Shown: positions 27,147-35,563 of the stretch, one piece after another
How positions within the stretch are numbered: the stretch's first letter is position 1
Layout: each line of letters begins with the position of its first letter
NCBI GenBank assembly: GCA_903945605.1
Contig: CAJAWH010000175.1
Location: 1-45,886 of the forward strand
Direction of reading: 5' to 3'
Source: an uncultured Methylococcaceae bacterium
Lineage (GTDB): Bacteria; Pseudomonadota; Gammaproteobacteria; Methylococcales; Methylomonadaceae
DNA: 45,886 nucleotides
Notes under the pieces: model-generated
The model's input: only the letters and a program-made list of their open reading frames with translations
Told to the model about the DNA's origin: nothing
Databases searched by the model: none
Made by a program: the position numbers and the translations under genes

Positions 27147-28511
27147 ATGAGTCCATCCGAAACTATCCAAGAACATGACGAAACATCATCCCAGCAAATG
27201 AGTTTTGCTGATGCCTTGCAGTTGGCGTTACGTTTGCATCAGTCCAACCAGTTTGACTATGCTGAAGATATTTACCGGCAATTGTTGGCAGTTGCCCCCG
27301 AACATCCCGATTTATTGCATTTTTTTGGTTTTTTGCGCCATCAGCGCGGTTATGCCGAAGAAGGTATCGAGTTTATCAAAAAAGCCTTGGCAATTGTGCC
27401 TGAATATATTGATGCCCATAACAACTTGGGCAATATTTATTTGCAGACCGGGCAGCCGGATTTGGCTGAGCCGTGCTTTAGGCGGGTATTGGAGCTTAAT
27501 GCAGATTTCTCGTCGGCTTATGGTAATCTGGGCATTGCCTTAAAGGAAAAAGCCCGTTTTCATGAGGCCGTGACGTTTTTGCTGAAGGCTATCGATTTGG
27601 AGCCGCATGCGTCGCACCATTATCAAAATTTGGCGAATGTTTATCGGCATTTAAAAAATTACGAGTCGGCAGTGGAGTTGTACCGCAAGACTATCGCAAT
27701 GAATCCCCATGATAGCAATGCTTACCGTAAGTTGTGCATGACTTTTTACGCTATGCGCGAGCAAGAGCAATGTCTAGAAGTGTTGAAAGACTGGTTAAAG
27801 CATGAGCCGGAAAACGCAATTGCGCAACATTTATGGTCATCTTATACCCATGATAGCATTCCCGCCCGTGCCAGTGACGCTTATGTGCGGCAAACATTTG
27901 ATGGCTTTGCCGCTTCTTTTGACGGGGTATTGAAGCGTTTGGATTATCAGGCGCCGTTTTTGGTGCAAAATGCCCTGCAACAGGTACGGCCTGACCCCGA
28001 AACGTGGCATTTGCTGGATGCTGGTTGTGGCACGGGGCTATGTGGTGCGTTGGTGCGGGGCAGCGTCAAGCACTTGGTGGGCGTGGATTTGTCGCCTAAA
28101 ATGTTGGAGCGGGCACAGGTGCGCGGGGTGTACGATGAATTGCTTGAAGCGGAGTTGACCGAATTTTTGCTCAGACATAAAAGCAGTTATGATGTCATTA
28201 CTTGTGTGGACACCTTGTGTTATTTTGGCGATTTGTCGGCGGTATTTTATGCGGTGGCAAAAGCTTTAAAAGTGAATGGCTGGTTTATATTCACTTTGGA
28301 AAAATTGATTGCCACTGATCAAAAGGAACACTTTCATCTGCATCAGCACGGGCGTTATAGCCATACTGAGGATTATGTAACAGGGCTGCTGGTGGCGGCA
28401 GGGTTTCAGGTTTGTACTATGGATAGCGCGGTGTTGAGAACAGAATCACGGGAGCCGGTGCTGGGCATGGTTGTCACCGCCCAAGTGCAGCCTGTAATGG
28501 GTGGCAATTAA
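27147..28511 (+). CDS. TPR-repeat SAM-dependent methyltransferase
   Basis: A two-domain, 454-residue protein. Residues ~20-230 form about six TPR repeats (for example DLLHFFGFLRHQRGYAEEGI, IDAHNNLGNIYLQTGQPDLA, SSAYGNLGIALKEKARFHEA). A linker with YVRQTFDGFAASFDGVLKRL leads to a class I methyltransferase domain. SAM motif I is LLDAGCGTGLCGALV (from about residue 289), followed by VGVDLSPKMLERA and ITCVDTLCYFGDLSAV. The type corresponds to predicted TPR methyltransferases (COG4976-like). The substrate is unknown. Its location between the accessory insert and the PAAR/vgrG pair suggests a T6SS-linked role, such as modifying or presenting cargo; this is inference. Confidence 0.85.
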   Translation: MSPSETIQEHDETSSQQMSFADALQLALRLHQSNQFDYAEDIYRQLLAVAPEHPDLLHFFGFLRHQRGYAEEGIEFIKKALAIVPEYIDAHNNLGNIYLQTGQPDLAEPCFRRVLELNADFSSAYGNLGIALKEKARFHEAVTFLLKAIDLEPHASHHYQNLANVYRHLKNYESAVELYRKTIAMNPHDSNAYRKLCMTFYAMREQEQCLEVLKDWLKHEPENAIAQHLWSSYTHDSIPARASDAYVRQTFDGFAASFDGVLKRLDYQAPFLVQNALQQVRPDPETWHLLDAGCGTGLCGALVRGSVKHLVGVDLSPKMLERAQVRGVYDELLEAELTEFLLRHKSSYDVITCVDTLCYFGDLSAVFYAVAKALKVNGWFIFTLEKLIATDQKEHFHLHQHGRYSHTEDYVTGLLVAAGFQVCTMDSAVLRTESREPVLGMVVTAQVQPVMGGN

Positions 28512-28539
28512 TTATGTTGTTGGGATGACGGGGGGAATA

Positions 28540-29142
28540 ATGGTGAATTTGGTAAGCTTAAATAAAGTGACAACGCCCCAGGCGGCTTTCATTTGTAGGG
28601 ATATACAATTGGACGATGCGGCGTTGGCCAGTTTGCAAACTGAATTGACCCCTGTGGCATATTTGCATGAATTGTTGGCCCAGCAATTTTACCCCGATGC
28701 GGTGCGTTTTTTGGCGCGTGCCTTGCCTAAAAGGGAGGCGGTTTGGTGGGCTTGTTTGTCGGCTCGTAGTGTTTTGTCACCCGATACGCCGCCGGTGCAA
28801 TTAAAGGCTATTGAAACCGCTGAGCAATGGGTGTTTAAGCCATTGGAGGCGCACCGGCGTTTAGCGGAACTGGCGGCTCAAGCGGCGGAATACAACAATC
28901 CTGGGGCATGGGCGGCAATGGCGGCATTTTGGAGCGAGGGCAGTATGGCTCCAGCTGATGTGCCAGTGGTGCCGCCAGCTGATAACCTGACCGGTAAGGC
29001 GGTGGCCGGTGCTGTGATGTTGGCTGCAGTGCTGCAGCAACCGGAGTTGGCGCAAGATAAGTATCAGTTTTTTTTGCAGCAAGGGATTGATATTGCCAAT
29101 GGCGGTAACGGGCGTTTATGGCAAGTTGGCATTGCCAATTGA
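28540..29142 (+). CDS. Uncharacterised T6SS-linked protein, possibly DUF6931-like
   Basis: The 200-residue soluble, helical protein has no signal peptide. It shows VAYLHELLAQQFYPDAVRFLARALPKREAV-type helices followed by WWACLSARS, and a later AAWAAMAAFWSEGSMAP segment. It resembles the uncharacterised family (DUF6931, assignment tentative) found beside PAAR genes in some T6SS loci. ATG 28540 is chosen because GGGGGA lies 4 bases upstream; an in-frame GTG at 28501 would overlap the methyltransferase gene. It is 15 bases before the PAAR gene, so co-expression with PAAR and VgrG is likely. An effector adaptor or loading role is possible but unproven. Confidence 0.6.
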   Translation: MVNLVSLNKVTTPQAAFICRDIQLDDAALASLQTELTPVAYLHELLAQQFYPDAVRFLARALPKREAVWWACLSARSVLSPDTPPVQLKAIETAEQWVFKPLEAHRRLAELAAQAAEYNNPGAWAAMAAFWSEGSMAPADVPVVPPADNLTGKAVAGAVMLAAVLQQPELAQDKYQFFLQQGIDIANGGNGRLWQVGIAN

Positions 29143-29157
29143 TTTAAGGGGAATAAT

Positions 29158-29448
29158 ATGGGCCAACCCGCCGCCAGAATAACCGATATGCATGTATGCC
29201 CGATGATGACCGGCCCCGTTCCCCATGTGGGCGGGCCGATATTACCGCCGGGGGCGTTTACCACCCTGATAGGCAAAATGCCGGCGGCTTGTGTTGGCGA
29301 CATGGCAGTTTGTGTCGGGCCACCCGATAGTATTGTGATGGGGTCAATGACTGTATTGATCGGCAAAAAACCAGCCGCCCGCATGGGTGACAGTTTGTCA
29401 CATGGCGGTGCAATTGTTTTGGGTTGTCCCTTGGTTTTAATTGGTTAA
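29158..29448 (+). CDS. PAAR-domain T6SS spike tip protein
   Basis: The 96-residue PAAR-motif protein caps the VgrG spike. It has the repeated beta-prism pattern and the metal-binding residues typical of PAAR: ARITDMHVCPMMTGPVPHVG near the N-terminus, ACVGDMAVCVGPPDSIVMGS in the middle and AARMGDSLSHGGAIVLGCPL near the end. There is no N- or C-terminal extension, so it carries no toxin itself. GGGGAATAAT upstream supplies the ribosome binding site. It lies 47 bases before vgrG. Confidence 0.94.
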   Translation: MGQPAARITDMHVCPMMTGPVPHVGGPILPPGAFTTLIGKMPAACVGDMAVCVGPPDSIVMGSMTVLIGKKPAARMGDSLSHGGAIVLGCPLVLIG

Positions 29449-29495
29449 ACAAGCAATGGGCCATGTGCCATTCATGCAACAGATAGGAAATTATT

Positions 29496-31496
29496 ATGGC
29501 CGCCACGCAAGCTAACCGTATTGCCTCCGTTACCACGTCGTTAGGTGAAGATGTCTTGTTGCTGTACCGTATGAGCGGCAGCGAGCATTTAAGCCAATTG
29601 TTCAGTTATGAACTGGAGTTGTTAAGTGAAAAAAACACCATTGATTTAAATGCGTTGCTGGGTCAAAGCATGACGGTGAAATTAGCATTGGCAGACGGTG
29701 GTCACCGTTGTTTTAATGGTTTGGTCACCCGTATTGGCCAATATGGCATGTGGGGCAATTATTATTCTTATCGGGCAACTTTACAGCCAAAACCTTGGTT
29801 GCTCACCCGGCGCAGCAATTGCCGGATTGTCCAGCATCAGGCGGTGCCTGATATCGTGAAAACTTTACTGGCTGAGCATGGTTACAGTGATGTGACATTA
29901 AAGCTTTCTGGTCAGTATGGGCAACGCGAATATTGTGTGCAATACCGCGAAACAGACTTTAATTTTATTAGCCGCTTACTGGAAGAGGAAGGTATTTATT
30001 ATTACTTTAAACATGCTGAAAACACCCACACTTTAGTTTTATGTGATGCCATAGCAGCGCACGACAAGGTGTCGGGCAACGGCAAAATCGCCTATTTCCC
30101 GCTGGGCAATAACAACCAGCGCAAGGAAGAAAATATCTATGAATGGCTGGTAGCCCAAGAAATCCAATCTGAAGTGTACCAGTTGACCGACTATGATTTT
30201 GAAGCGCCCAAGTCAGATTTGCTGGCCAAATCCAAAGCTATGGGTTCACAGGGTGATCCTAATAAGGAAATGTTTGATTATCCGGGCGAATATACCAAGG
30301 CGGATGAGGGTGCTCAGCTTGCTAAGGTGCGTATGGAAGAATTGCATGTACAAGCTGAACAGATCACCGCTGTAGGCAATACCCGCCATTTGGCAACGGG
30401 CCAAAAATTTACCCTGACAGATTATCCCCGCAATGACCAAAACCGCGATTATTTGGTGCTTTCTAGCCATTTTCAAATACAAAACAGCGGTTACGAGTCT
30501 CAAGGTATCGTTGGTGACAATGAGCATTTCCAATGCACTTATCATGTCATTAATGCCGAAATCAACTACCGGCCCCCCCGTCATACCCCCGTGCCTATTG
30601 TGCAAGGCGTGCAAACTGCGGTGGTGGTTGGTAAGCAAGGTGATGAAATCACCACCGACAAGTATGGTCGGATTAAAGTGCAGTTCCATTGGGACAGGTT
30701 AGGCAAAAAAGATGAAAACAGCTCCTGTTGGGTACGCGTCGCCCAAATTTGGGCGGGTAAAAATTGGGGGGCCATGCATATTCCGCGTGTGGGTCAAGAA
30801 GTGATTGTGGATTTTTTGGAGGGCAATCCTGATTGCCCAATTGTTACCGGCAGGGTCTATAACGCCGACCAAATGCCCCCTTACGAACTAGATGCCAATA
30901 AGACCCAGAGTGGCATCAAATCCCGCAGCACTAAAGAAGGCTCGGCAGAAAACTTTAATGAAATCCGTTTTGAAGACAAAAAAGGTTCGGAAGAGCTGTA
31001 TGTTCATGCCGAAAAGGATTTTACCCGGGTGGTTGAGAATAACGACAAACAGAAGGTTGGTTTCGATAAAAAATCACCGGGCGACCAAACTGTGGACATC
31101 TACAACAACCGTACTGTAACGATAGATCAAGGTAATGACGCGTTGACGGTGAAAACCGGCAACCGCACGACTGAAATAAAACAAGGCAATGAGGCTTTGA
31201 CGGTGGCTATGGGCAACAGGACGGCATCCATCAAGCAAGGCAATGACCAGTTGGAAGTGTCAATGGGTAACCGCACCGTGAAAGTCAATCTGGGGAAAAT
31301 AGCCGAGGAAGCCATGCAAGGCATAGAGCTTAAAGTGGGCCAAAGCAGCATTAAGATTGACCAAATGGGCGTGACTATTAAAGGCATGATGGTTTCCATT
31401 GAAGGCCAAATTAAAACAGATATTAAAGGCACCATGACCACGGTGGGAGGGGACGCTATGTTGACTGTAAAAGGTGGTGTGGTGATGATTAACTGA
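29496..31496 (+). CDS. vgrG: T6SS spike protein VgrG (TssI)
   Basis: A trimeric spike (gp27-gp5-like) of the T6SS. The 666-residue protein has the gp27-like part with FSYELELLSEKNTIDLNALL and the signature LEEEGIYYYFKHAENTHTLV (about residue 160). The gp5 OB fold follows (YGRIKVQFHWDRLGKKDENS from about residue 389, then WVRVAQIWAGKNWGAMHIPR). The C-terminal needle consists of beta-helix repeats, including about three and a half 18-residue units starting at residue ~538 (NRTVTIDQGNDALTVKTG and variants). It ends in VKGGVVMIN with no effector domain, so cargo must be bound non-covalently. Confidence 0.96.
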   Translation: MAATQANRIASVTTSLGEDVLLLYRMSGSEHLSQLFSYELELLSEKNTIDLNALLGQSMTVKLALADGGHRCFNGLVTRIGQYGMWGNYYSYRATLQPKPWLLTRRSNCRIVQHQAVPDIVKTLLAEHGYSDVTLKLSGQYGQREYCVQYRETDFNFISRLLEEEGIYYYFKHAENTHTLVLCDAIAAHDKVSGNGKIAYFPLGNNNQRKEENIYEWLVAQEIQSEVYQLTDYDFEAPKSDLLAKSKAMGSQGDPNKEMFDYPGEYTKADEGAQLAKVRMEELHVQAEQITAVGNTRHLATGQKFTLTDYPRNDQNRDYLVLSSHFQIQNSGYESQGIVGDNEHFQCTYHVINAEINYRPPRHTPVPIVQGVQTAVVVGKQGDEITTDKYGRIKVQFHWDRLGKKDENSSCWVRVAQIWAGKNWGAMHIPRVGQEVIVDFLEGNPDCPIVTGRVYNADQMPPYELDANKTQSGIKSRSTKEGSAENFNEIRFEDKKGSEELYVHAEKDFTRVVENNDKQKVGFDKKSPGDQTVDIYNNRTVTIDQGNDALTVKTGNRTTEIKQGNEALTVAMGNRTASIKQGNDQLEVSMGNRTVKVNLGKIAEEAMQGIELKVGQSSIKIDQMGVTIKGMMVSIEGQIKTDIKGTMTTVGGDAMLTVKGGVVMIN

Positions 31497-31686
31497 TGTT
31501 ATGCAGTACGTTGGCTAAGCGTAGCCGAAGCCGCCTACAGACCGATGGTTTGCCAGGACATTGTGCGGGGTTGCAATCCCCTTTGGCTATGCTCAGGGGA
31601 CGGACGGCTTTATCTTGGGCACTCTTCTACAAACAGATGGTTCTTTTCGTATCATCAGTGATTAATTAAAGTGGATTGGAACGGCT
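31497..31686. other. Structured intergenic region after vgrG
   Basis: This 190-base gap holds several hairpins: GGCTA-AGCG-TAGCC (31513-31526), GGGG-TTGCAAT-CCCC (31567-31581) and CCCCT ... AGGGG (31578-31599). The last two share the same CCCC and are mutually exclusive. No intrinsic terminator with a T-run and no convincing promoter are seen. It separates the vgrG part from the tssJ part of the locus. Confidence 0.4.
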
Positions 31687-32184
31687 ATGAAAATACGTAT
31701 CCGAGTGGTTTTTGCCTTGTTAGGCAATTTATTTTTGCTGGCGTGCGCCAGTGCGCCGCCCCCGGTTGCGCCCCCGCCACCCCCAGCACCGACAGTGGTC
31801 AGTCTGCAACTGGAGGCTGGTGCTGATATTAACGCGGACAGCAGCAACCAAGCCACGCCGGTTTTGTTGAAGATATACGAGCTGGTTGAGCCCAGCAATT
31901 TTACCGCCGCCGATTTTTTTGCCCTGTTCAATAATGAACAGGTCACCTTGGCCAATACCTTGGTGCGCAAACAAGAGCTGTTGCTTAAGCCCGGTGAAAC
32001 TAAAACCTTGCAGTTGCAACCGCAAGCGCAAACAACAGTCTTAGGTTTTTTGGCCGCATTCCGTCAGCTTGATACCGCGCAGTGGCGGGCATTATTGCCG
32101 ATTGTGCCGCAAAAAAACCAGTCTTGGTGGTTAAAAATTCAGGGTAACCAGTTAAGTGTGGTGGAACAGCAAAAAGGCCATTAG
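31687..32184 (+). CDS. tssJ: T6SS outer-membrane lipoprotein TssJ
   Basis: An outer-membrane-anchored lipoprotein that starts the TssJLM membrane complex. The 165-residue protein has a lipoprotein signal (MKIRIRVVFALLGNLFLLAC, Cys20). A Pro-rich spacer and the SciN/TssJ beta-sandwich follow: VSLQLEAGADINADSSNQAT, PVLLKIYELVEPSNFTAADF and FALFNNEQVTLANTLVRKQE. The motif PVLLKIYEL and the acidic FFAL segment are typical of the family. It opens the second half of the T6SS cluster. Confidence 0.93.
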   Translation: MKIRIRVVFALLGNLFLLACASAPPPVAPPPPPAPTVVSLQLEAGADINADSSNQATPVLLKIYELVEPSNFTAADFFALFNNEQVTLANTLVRKQELLLKPGETKTLQLQPQAQTTVLGFLAAFRQLDTAQWRALLPIVPQKNQSWWLKIQGNQLSVVEQQKGH

Positions 32185-32273
32185 CTGATTAATGTTAGGT
32201 TCGCTTGATTTGCCTTTAAGTTTAGGTAAAAGGTAAGGCTTGTTGGTCGGTGCAAAACAATAACTATAAGAAA

Positions 32274-34169
32274 ATGATTTTAACTATCAAAACGATCAGC
32301 TACAAAGGTGTGCCTGATTTTGCGGGGATAACGGCCCGGTTCGATGCGTCGGGGGGCAGTATCGGGCGTGCCTCCGATAATTTGCTGGTTTTGCCTGACC
32401 CTGAGAGTTTTGTGTCCCGTCACCATGCACGTATTATTTTCCAGAACGGGCAATTTGTATTGGAAGATTGCAGTACCGATGGCACTTATTTTCTGTCAAA
32501 GGATGTATTGTTGCAGCAAAATGCCCTGCCTTTAGCGGATGGTGAGCTGTTGCAAATGGGCGAGTATGAGTTGCTGGCCACGTTGTCCGCAGCTGAGGTT
32601 TCCGCCCCATTTTCAGAACCCGTGCGCCAGCTTGATTTAGTCGATAGTTCTGCAAACAGGTTTGATGGGTTGATGGCGGCATCGCAACCGTTGATAGGTA
32701 CGGTTGCCAGTTTTATTGATCAGCCGGATGCATCGGCTATTCATGGTAGTTTTATCCCACCTAAGGTGGAGGTTGCTCCTGTGGGTACTCCAGCCCGTAG
32801 TGATGAAGCCGACTGGGATTTGGACAACTGGTTCAAAGACGATCAGCCTTCACTTTCACCCTTAGGCAATGCTGCCAATGCTTCAGATGATTTGTCTTGG
32901 TTGCCGGAAGGGATTTTTGAGCAGGATGTCCTTGCCAGTGAGCCGCCGGATTATGTTCCGGCAGGTCAGGCAGACGATTTGGGGTTCGAGTGTGCATCCC
33001 CGCTTGAACCATTACCCTTTGGTGATCCGGATCCGGCCGTTTTGCCCGTCGCTCCGGATATTCCAGCCGGTGATTTGGATAGTGGCGGAATAACGCCGTC
33101 GTCGGATTTTCCACCTTTGCCAGTCATGGAAGGCTTAGGCGATAGCCCTTTATTACCAGCGGATGTAAGGCTGAACACGCCGGTTTTGTTGATTAAAGTT
33201 GTCAGTTATAAAGGTGGCTATGACAATTTGCCCGTTCCGGTCTCTTTTGATGGGCAAGGCGGCGAAATTGGCCGGGCTGCCGGTAATCATTTGGTGTTGC
33301 CTGACCCCGAGAAAATAGTTTCCGGCCGTCATGCACGCATTAGTTTTGAGCAAGGGCAATTTATTCTGGAAGATTGCAGCACCAATGGCACACTATTGGG
33401 TCCAAAAAAGCTTTTGCTAAGGCATGACCGGTTGCCGTTGACCGATGGCATCCGGTTGTGGATGGGTGAGTATGAGTTACAGGCGTTGTCGTCGTCGGCT
33501 GGCGCTATTCCATCATGCGATAGTGCTAATGTTGGGGCGGATAATGCCCAGCCGTTGCAGGTCAGCACCCCTGCCAGCCCTGTTGATGCACTTGTGGTCG
33601 ATAACGGATTGCTTCAGGCTTTTTGGTCTGGGCTGGGTGTGGCGGGGGAACATGCGGCTTCGCCACAGCAATCACTTGCGATGATGCGTGCGTCGGGGGA
33701 GTTGCTGCGCCATTTGGTGGAGGGCTTAATGCAGGTGTTGCGGGTGCGCGCTGAGTTAAAAAGCCAGTTCCGCGTTTCTTTGACCACGATGCAGGCTCAG
33801 GAAAATAATCCGTTAAAGTTTGCCGCCGATGTTGATGAAGCCTTAGGTTTGTTGTTGCAATCGGGACATGCAGGCTTTTTGGGGCCGCAGGCGGCTGTTT
33901 GTGAAGGCTTTAATGATCTGGTCAATCATCAAATGGCGATGATGGCGGGTATCCAGGCGGCATTGGCGGACACCCTGAAAAAGTTTGATCCTGATGCAAT
34001 AGCAAAAGCCCAAGCGGATGCGCTGTTGCAGAAAAAATCGAAATGTTGGGAATCTTACACTGAAAAATATCCACAATTGACGGCTTCCGCCCAAGAGCAA
34101 TTTTTTGGTGAGGTGTTCGCTGATGCCTATGAAAAGCAAATGCAGTTGCTGGTGAACCGCAATCCATAA
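32274..34169 (+). CDS. T6SS FHA scaffold protein with two FHA domains (TagH/Fha)
   Basis: In P. aeruginosa, Fha1 is phosphorylated by PpkA and promotes T6SS assembly. This 631-residue version has two FHA domains. FHA1 covers about residues 5-105: IGR 30-32, SRHH 48-51, STDGT 67-71. FHA2 covers about 300-405: IGR 332-334, SGRH 350-353, STNGT 369-373. A Pro/Asp-rich linker lies between them. In FHA1 the conserved Asn of the NG motif is Asp; FHA2 keeps the GR, SxxH and NG residues. The C-terminal ~180 residues match the TagH/T6SS-FHA C-terminal domain (SLAMMRASGELLRHLVEGLM, EQFFGEVFADAYEKQMQLL). ATG 32274 is preferred; an upstream GTG at 32250 is possible. Confidence 0.9.
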   Translation: MILTIKTISYKGVPDFAGITARFDASGGSIGRASDNLLVLPDPESFVSRHHARIIFQNGQFVLEDCSTDGTYFLSKDVLLQQNALPLADGELLQMGEYELLATLSAAEVSAPFSEPVRQLDLVDSSANRFDGLMAASQPLIGTVASFIDQPDASAIHGSFIPPKVEVAPVGTPARSDEADWDLDNWFKDDQPSLSPLGNAANASDDLSWLPEGIFEQDVLASEPPDYVPAGQADDLGFECASPLEPLPFGDPDPAVLPVAPDIPAGDLDSGGITPSSDFPPLPVMEGLGDSPLLPADVRLNTPVLLIKVVSYKGGYDNLPVPVSFDGQGGEIGRAAGNHLVLPDPEKIVSGRHARISFEQGQFILEDCSTNGTLLGPKKLLLRHDRLPLTDGIRLWMGEYELQALSSSAGAIPSCDSANVGADNAQPLQVSTPASPVDALVVDNGLLQAFWSGLGVAGEHAASPQQSLAMMRASGELLRHLVEGLMQVLRVRAELKSQFRVSLTTMQAQENNPLKFAADVDEALGLLLQSGHAGFLGPQAAVCEGFNDLVNHQMAMMAGIQAALADTLKKFDPDAIAKAQADALLQKKSKCWESYTEKYPQLTASAQEQFFGEVFADAYEKQMQLLVNRNP

Positions 34170-34199
34170 TAGTCCGTCCAAATTTGAGATCAACCACTT

Positions 34200-35558
34200 A
34201 TGTCGGAAAAAAATAGGGTAATCTGGTCGGAGGGCATGTTCCTTAGGCCACAGCATTTTCAGCAACATGACCGTTATGTGGAGAACCTCGTCTATGGTTT
34301 GACTTTTGCGGTCAGTCCGAATTGTTGGGGTTTTTCGCGTCTTAAGATAGATACCAGTGGCTTGGCTATAGGCAAGCTGGGCTTAAATGAATGTTGCGGT
34401 GTTTTTCCTGATGGCACGCCGTTTAATTTGCCGCATGACGATGCGCTGCCTTTGCCGCTGGATTTGCCCGCCCCTTTTGCGGCGCAGGAAAAAGAGGACG
34501 ATGGTGTTGTTTATTTGGCGTTGCCGCTGCGCCGCCCCGATGCCAACGAGCTGGATAGTGATTGTTACCCCGATAATATGGCCCGTTATCATTTGGGGGA
34601 GCGTAAGGTGCGGGACAATAACAGTGGTGCCGATGGTTGTTATGATGTTGAGATTGGCACACTTAAACCGCAGTTGATGTTAGGCAGCCAAGAACGTTCC
34701 GGTTATGTGTGCTTGGCGGTGGCAAGGGTGGTGGAAGTGCGGGCCGATAAAACGGTGCTGTTGGACGAGTATTTTATCCCACCTGCTGTACAGTGTGCCA
34801 GTGCCGCTATTCTGGCCAGTTTTATCCGTGAGTTGCAAGGTTTGTTGCATACCCGCGGCGAAGCTTTGGCGGCCCGGGTGGCGGGTAGCGGGCAGGGTGG
34901 CGGTGTTGCCGAAGTGGCTGATTTTATGTTGCTGCAAATGATTAACCGTTTTCAGCCGTTGGCGGCGCATCTTGCCCATTCGGCAAGATTGCATCCTGAA
35001 GATTTGTTTAGGCTTTGTCTGCAATTGGCCGGCGAGTTGTCCACTTTTTACAGGTTGGGCAAGCGCCCGATGGTTTTTCCTGAGTACCAGCACGATAATT
35101 TAAAAGCCAGCTTTGTGCCGCTGATTGAGGAGTTGCGTAGCTTGTTAAGCATGGTGTTGGAGCAAAATGCCATCCAATTGCCGTTGACCCAACCCAGGAC
35201 GGGGATTTATGTGGCGAGGCGGCCGGATGCGGCCTTGTTGAGTGATGCGATTTTTGTGTTGGCCGCTAAAGCGCAAGTGTCTTCTGATCTGATCCGTTCG
35301 CATTTCCCGCCGCAGGTAAAAATTGGCCCTGTGGAGGTGATCCAGCAATTGGTGACATCGGCTTTACCTGGGATTGTGATAACGGCGTTGCCTGTTGTGC
35401 CAAGACAAATCCCTTTCCATGCTGGGTTTACCTATTTTGAATTAAATAAACAAACTGAGCTATGGGCAAGGCTGTCCGCTTCGGGTGGGTTTGCTATCCA
35501 TGTGGGGGGTAGTTTTCCGGAGCTGGAGCTTGAGTTTTGGGCAATTAGAAAAGGTTGA
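34200..35558 (+). CDS. tssK: T6SS baseplate-membrane linker TssK
   Basis: TssK connects the baseplate to the TssL/TssM membrane complex. The 452-residue protein starts with the hallmark VIWSEGMFLRPQHFQQHDRY. It continues with NCWGFSRLKIDTSGLAIGKL and the C-terminal ALPGIVITALPVVPRQIPFH, YFELNKQTELWARL, then FAIHVGGSFPELELEFWAIR. It starts 31 bases after the FHA gene. Length and motifs are normal. Confidence 0.96.
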   Translation: MSEKNRVIWSEGMFLRPQHFQQHDRYVENLVYGLTFAVSPNCWGFSRLKIDTSGLAIGKLGLNECCGVFPDGTPFNLPHDDALPLPLDLPAPFAAQEKEDDGVVYLALPLRRPDANELDSDCYPDNMARYHLGERKVRDNNSGADGCYDVEIGTLKPQLMLGSQERSGYVCLAVARVVEVRADKTVLLDEYFIPPAVQCASAAILASFIRELQGLLHTRGEALAARVAGSGQGGGVAEVADFMLLQMINRFQPLAAHLAHSARLHPEDLFRLCLQLAGELSTFYRLGKRPMVFPEYQHDNLKASFVPLIEELRSLLSMVLEQNAIQLPLTQPRTGIYVARRPDAALLSDAIFVLAAKAQVSSDLIRSHFPPQVKIGPVEVIQQLVTSALPGIVITALPVVPRQIPFHAGFTYFELNKQTELWARLSASGGFAIHVGGSFPELELEFWAIRKG

Positions 35559-35563
35559 ACATA

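Noticed and set aside
29496-31496. VgrG with a fused effector domain
   Set aside because: The C-terminal ~130 residues are regular beta-helix needle repeats ending in VKGGVVMIN, with no extra globular domain.
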